Position numbers and translations under genes: made by a program. 64,000 nt of DNA, taken from the NCBI RefSeq assembly GCF_007741495.1, contig NZ_CP036262.1, forward strand, positions 5,518,001 through 5,582,000. The letters are read 5' to 3'. This DNA comes from Roseimaritima multifibrata. Lineage in GTDB: Bacteria > Planctomycetota > Planctomycetia > Pirellulales > Pirellulaceae. A model generated the notes under the pieces. It did no database searches. It was not told where the DNA came from and saw only the letters and a program-made list of their open reading frames with translations. Below are positions 61,701-64,000 of this stretch, one piece after another; the stretch's first letter is position 1; every line of letters starts with the position of its first letter.

Positions 61701-64000
61701 TCGATATTGGTTGCCGCGTCCGGCCCTGAATTGCGAACCTGAATCGTGAAAGTGACTTCTTCGCCAACATCCGGAGTGGCTGCGGAAACGGTTTTGGTCA
61801 AACTGAGGTCCGCCGTGGCCAATTGAAGCCCCACGCTGGCCTGATCGTCCTCGGTCGAATCGCCGTTGTTCGGTGAACTGTCGGTATCGTACTGACCGGC
61901 GGCTATCACCTCGGCCGTGTTGACTCCGGGGGTCGCATTAACGACCGTGGCACGAACTTCCAGAACGGCGGTGTCCCCGACAGCGATCGTTGGGATTGCC
62001 CAGTTTCCGTTCGCTTCCGTATAGGTTCCGGAAGTGGTGGATTCACCCGCAAACGCATAACCGGCAGGCAAAGAATCCAGAACGATCACATCGGTTGCGA
62101 CATCAGGGCCGGCATTGTTCGCCCGAATCGTGAAAACGACTTCATCCCCAAGATTCGGACGCGCGTTGTCGACCGTTTTGGTCAAAGATAAATCGATCGC
62201 CGGGACATCGATCGTTACGCTGTCCTGATCGTCGTCGTCAGGCAGGTTGTCGTTCGGTGTACTGTCGGGATCCTGCTGCTGGGAAGCGGAAACCTGAGCC
62301 GAATTGATTAAGGTTCCTGGTGAATCAACCGTTGCGGTCAAAACCAAAATCCGCGGCACCCCGACGGCAATATTACCAACGGTCCAAACACCTGTCGCTT
62401 GATCGTACGCGTCAGCATCCGAAACGCTCACCAACGTGAACCCGGCAGGAAGTTGGTCGGTAACGGTCACGCCACTGGCGGCATCGGGCCCCGCGTTGGA
62501 AACGGTCAGCGTAAACGTCACCGATTCGTCTACGTTGGGGGTTAAATTGCTCGCCGTTTTGGTGAGAGACAAGTCGGCAGTCGGAGTCGTTAATCCTGCC
62601 GAGGCTTGGTCATCCTCCTCGGCGTCCGCGTTGTTCGGCGTGCTGTCGACATCAAACTGGTCGGCGGCAATCACCTCGGCAGTATTCACCAACGACCCGT
62701 TCGCTTGAACGGTCGCGACCATGGTTAAAGTCTGATCATCGCCACTTTCCAACGACGCCAATGTCCAGACGCCACTCCCTTCGTTGTAACTTCCGGCACT
62801 CTCTGTCGCCGACACCAAAGCCAATCCGGTCGGGAGCAAATCACGGACTGCGATGCCTGTTGCTGTTTGAGGACCTGCGTTGCTTAGCGTGACCAGAAAC
62901 GTGACGTTATCGCCAATATTTGGGCGTTCGTTATCGATCGTTTTAGCAACCGATAAATCGATCGTCTGCGGATCAACATTCACCGAAGCCTGGTCGTCCT
63001 CGCCCGGCAAACTGTTTGCTGGGGAACTGTCCGCGTCAAATTCGTTGGCGGCGGTGACCTGTGCCGTGTTCACTTTTCGGCCCGCGTTGTCGACCACTCC
63101 TGTGATCGTGATCGTTGCACTGTCTCCACTGGCGATGGTTCCGATCGTCCAGATTCCCGTGGCAGAATCATACGTTCCGTTGGCGGTCGAAAACCGTCGA
63201 AACGTAATTCCTGCGGGCAATGCGTCAGTGACTTCGACGCCGGTTGCCGAATCGGGGCCCGCGTTGTCGACTTGAACGGTAAAGGTTACTTCCTGCGAAA
63301 CATTCGGAGTCGCATTGTCGACCGTTTTGGTCAGCGATAAATCGGCCTCCTCATAGTTCGCAAAATCTTGCGTAAAGACAGTCGTACCGACCGTCCCCAC
63401 CAGTTCCGCAGCGCCGTTCACATCCGCCCCCGCCGTGATCTCCATCTCGATCGCAGTCACGTCCGTAAAATCGGCTCCTCCGCCAGACGTTGCAACAAAA
63501 TCGCTGAATCGAATCAGTTCGGCGGACAGAAAGTTCTGCTGCGTTAAAGGAATCGGCAGGGTCGCCGAGCTATACCGAGTTGCGGTGCCAGCAACCCCGT
63601 CGTCGCTATACAACCGGACAATGACATTTCCTCCAGCTTGATCCGCCCGGATCTGCAATTGGACGCCAACCGCATTTGCCGTCAAATCAACGTTAGCCAG
63701 CCCTGTATCGTTAACGCTTAACGCATCCCCATCAACGCCATCCCAGGTAATTCGTCGCTCTCCAGCCCCCGTAGTCACCGAGTCGAATGTGAGCTGATCG
63801 GGCAACAATGGATTGTCCACATTCAATTGCACGGCACCGTTGACGCTCGTTTTATTGACATACATGTCTCGTTCGCCACCGATCACTTCCGGAGCCGCCA
63901 CGCTACTTGTCACCGGCACATCGTCCTGGATCGTATCGATCACCTCCTGACTGGTTTGGTCAAAACTATCGATGGTCGTCCGGATCTGCCCTTTGACAGC
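58703..64000 (-). CDS. Giant DUF11-repeat surface protein, C-terminal part
   Basis: The frame is open through base 64000, so the N-terminus lies beyond the window; 1765 residues are visible. A beta domain (about the first 225 residues, GGERDMYVNKTSVNGAVQLN) is followed by twelve DUF11 Ig-like repeats of about 128 residues. Each opens like ADLSLTKTVDNATPNV or IDLSLTKTVDNARPNL, holds NAGPDSATGVEVTDALPAG, and ends with an acidic D-x-D-S-x-P loop that may bind calcium. The protein ends in LIRAPRLLSKRLFMSRS, a basic tail resembling those of other planctomycete surface proteins. It is likely an extracellular stalk or adhesin. Confidence 0.92.
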   Translation of the reverse strand, partial: AVKGQIRTTIDSFDQTSQEVIDTIQDDVPVTSSVAAPEVIGGERDMYVNKTSVNGAVQLNVDNPLLPDQLTFDSVTTGAGERRITWDGVDGDALSVNDTGLANVDLTANAVGVQLQIRADQAGGNVIVRLYSDDGVAGTATRYSSATLPIPLTQQNFLSAELIRFSDFVATSGGGADFTDVTAIEMEITAGADVNGAAELVGTVGTTVFTQDFANYEEADLSLTKTVDNATPNVSQEVTFTVQVDNAGPDSATGVEVTDALPAGITFRRFSTANGTYDSATGIWTIGTIASGDSATITITGVVDNAGRKVNTAQVTAANEFDADSSPANSLPGEDDQASVNVDPQTIDLSVAKTIDNERPNIGDNVTFLVTLSNAGPQTATGIAVRDLLPTGLALVSATESAGSYNEGSGVWTLASLESGDDQTLTMVATVQANGSLVNTAEVIAADQFDVDSTPNNADAEEDDQASAGLTTPTADLSLTKTASNLTPNVDESVTFTLTVSNAGPDAASGVTVTDQLPAGFTLVSVSDADAYDQATGVWTVGNIAVGVPRILVLTATVDSPGTLINSAQVSASQQQDPDSTPNDNLPDDDDQDSVTIDVPAIDLSLTKTVDNARPNLGDEVVFTIRANNAGPDVATDVIVLDSLPAGYAFAGESTTSGTYTEANGNWAIPTIAVGDTAVLEVRATVVNATPGVNTAEVIAAGQYDTDSSPNNGDSTEDDQASVGLQLATADLSLTKTVSAATPDVGEEVTFTIQVRNSGPDAATNIEIEDILPAGLAFVSDTATLGSYDEVQGIWSLENLPFNGDATLQVVATVEAAGTLVNTAEVVAVDQQDPDSTPNDGNSTDDDFASVDVNGQQIDLSVTKTVSDSLPNVGDSITYLITVRNDGPSTATGVVLLDRLPSGVVLTDQQASAGSYVSSTGLWSVASIEPGDEETLELTVRVDRLLNELVNRVQVQAADQPDLDSVPGDSVVGDDDLAEVSIRTQVADLSLTKTVSESAPNVGDVVRFQIELSNDGPDNATSIVVADNLPAGLEYFSHSTSAGDFDPVSGEWTIDLLTDGGTVSLFIDATVVDNQPSTNVTQVIAVDQVDSDSTPNDNVGSDDDYASARVTPPVIDLSLTKSVAESRVPIGGEVSFTLTVRNDGPDDASGVSVRDELPTGLAYVSSNAEQGGYNSGTGIWEVGDLAAGEAVTLEIIASLTLFETLTNQAEVLAANEFDSDSQPGDGVEADDDFAAVDVIPASSDLSLTKTVDNSAPNVGGEVLYTITLANAGPDSAAEIQVQDQLPPELTFVDFTASVGDYDSATGIWQVPELANGASATLQIRATVQGNQAVSNSAEVIASNQFDPDSVPADNDPDQDDYADVTLTPQLVDLALTKIVDEERPNVGDVIAYSLELSNAGPSTATGVEVTDLLPAGVTFESVQIGQGQYNAQTGIWTVGSVAANETATLVISARVGEISGATNSAEVTKSDQPDIDSDPDNQDTTEDDWASVDFRTQMADLELQKSVDNATPDREAQVQFLLELTNSGPDTAEQIAVQDRLPADLQFESASASVGDYSAQTGMWTVASLASGETATLVITATVLTASPVVNTAEVTSVLQFDPDSTPGNGLIGEDDLGSVTITPPVVDLSVSAAVDNDSPLEGDVITMTFDVSNAGPIDATGVVVAVPFPDGMTLVSSDPGSGTYDPATGVWTVGDIAAGQTKQLVLMAQVDERGIKTIQVEVISADQFDIDSVPGNGVDSEDDQVELLIRAPRLLSKRLFMSRS

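Overview
The window looks like a chromosomal segment of a marine planctomycete of the Pirellulales (Rhodopirellula/Roseimaritima-like). This is inferred from gene content: a DUF1549/DUF1553 cytochrome-type protein paired with a DUF1501 protein, formylglycine sulfatases in tandem, a PEP-CTERM protein, DUF58, DUF11 repeat surface proteins, a DUF5684/prenyltransferase-fold fusion, and several small proteins typical of that order. Genes are loosely packed, often on alternating strands, with repeat-rich intergenic gaps. The species cannot be fixed from this sequence alone.

Layout. 1-6 kb: 3' end of a DUF58 gene, then a secreted DUF1549/DUF1553 protein and its DUF1501 partner, bracketed by two matching simple-repeat arrays. 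6-12 kb: tRNA-Arg(CCG) followed by a graveyard of broken genes (tyrosine integrase, SPFH protein, IS4-like transposase, RHS fragment), interrupted by a PEP-CTERM gene and an intact Na/phosphate symporter. 12-20 kb: phospholipase D-like protein, ion channel, two sulfatases, zinc-type dehydrogenase and a hexulose-phosphate-synthase-like enzyme. 20-26 kb: amino acid biosynthesis, with a minus-strand run proC-orf-hisE-hisG-HPS-like and a plus-strand run argB-(degenerate argD)-argF. 26-36 kb: HD-GYP/PAS/GGDEF signalling protein, a membrane protein with an acidic/basic repeat tail, LplT-like MFS transporter, dapB, a XerD-type recombinase and galE. 36-38 kb: an intact IS4-family element inserted in a palindromic repeat array. 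38-52 kb: a DUF5060 glycosidase-like protein, a 2123-residue secreted protein, ruvX, a HEAT-like secreted protein, and a DUF5684/prenyltransferase-fold protein. 52-58.5 kb: aroB, a GspE-like ATPase, sthA, a nitrilase-family amidase, a CPXCG zinc protein and a histone-deacetylase-family hydrolase. 58.7 kb to the end: a huge DUF11 surface protein whose N-terminus lies beyond the window.

The most distinctive features are these. (1) The gene between argB and argF is clearly derived from acetylornithine aminotransferase but has lost the PLP lysine and most other active-site motifs while keeping an open frame. (2) A family of palindromic repeats forms tandem arrays with a period of about 101 bp, found in gaps between convergent genes. 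Two arrays in opposite orientation flank a 5 kb block, and one array is split by an IS whose removal restores the 102-bp register exactly. (3) One convergent gap holds three concentric inverted repeats sharing the same centre. (4) The twin simple-repeat arrays around the DUF1549/DUF1501 pair each have a purine-rich half followed by a nearly complementary pyrimidine-rich half. No defence system, CRISPR array or secondary-metabolite cluster was found.
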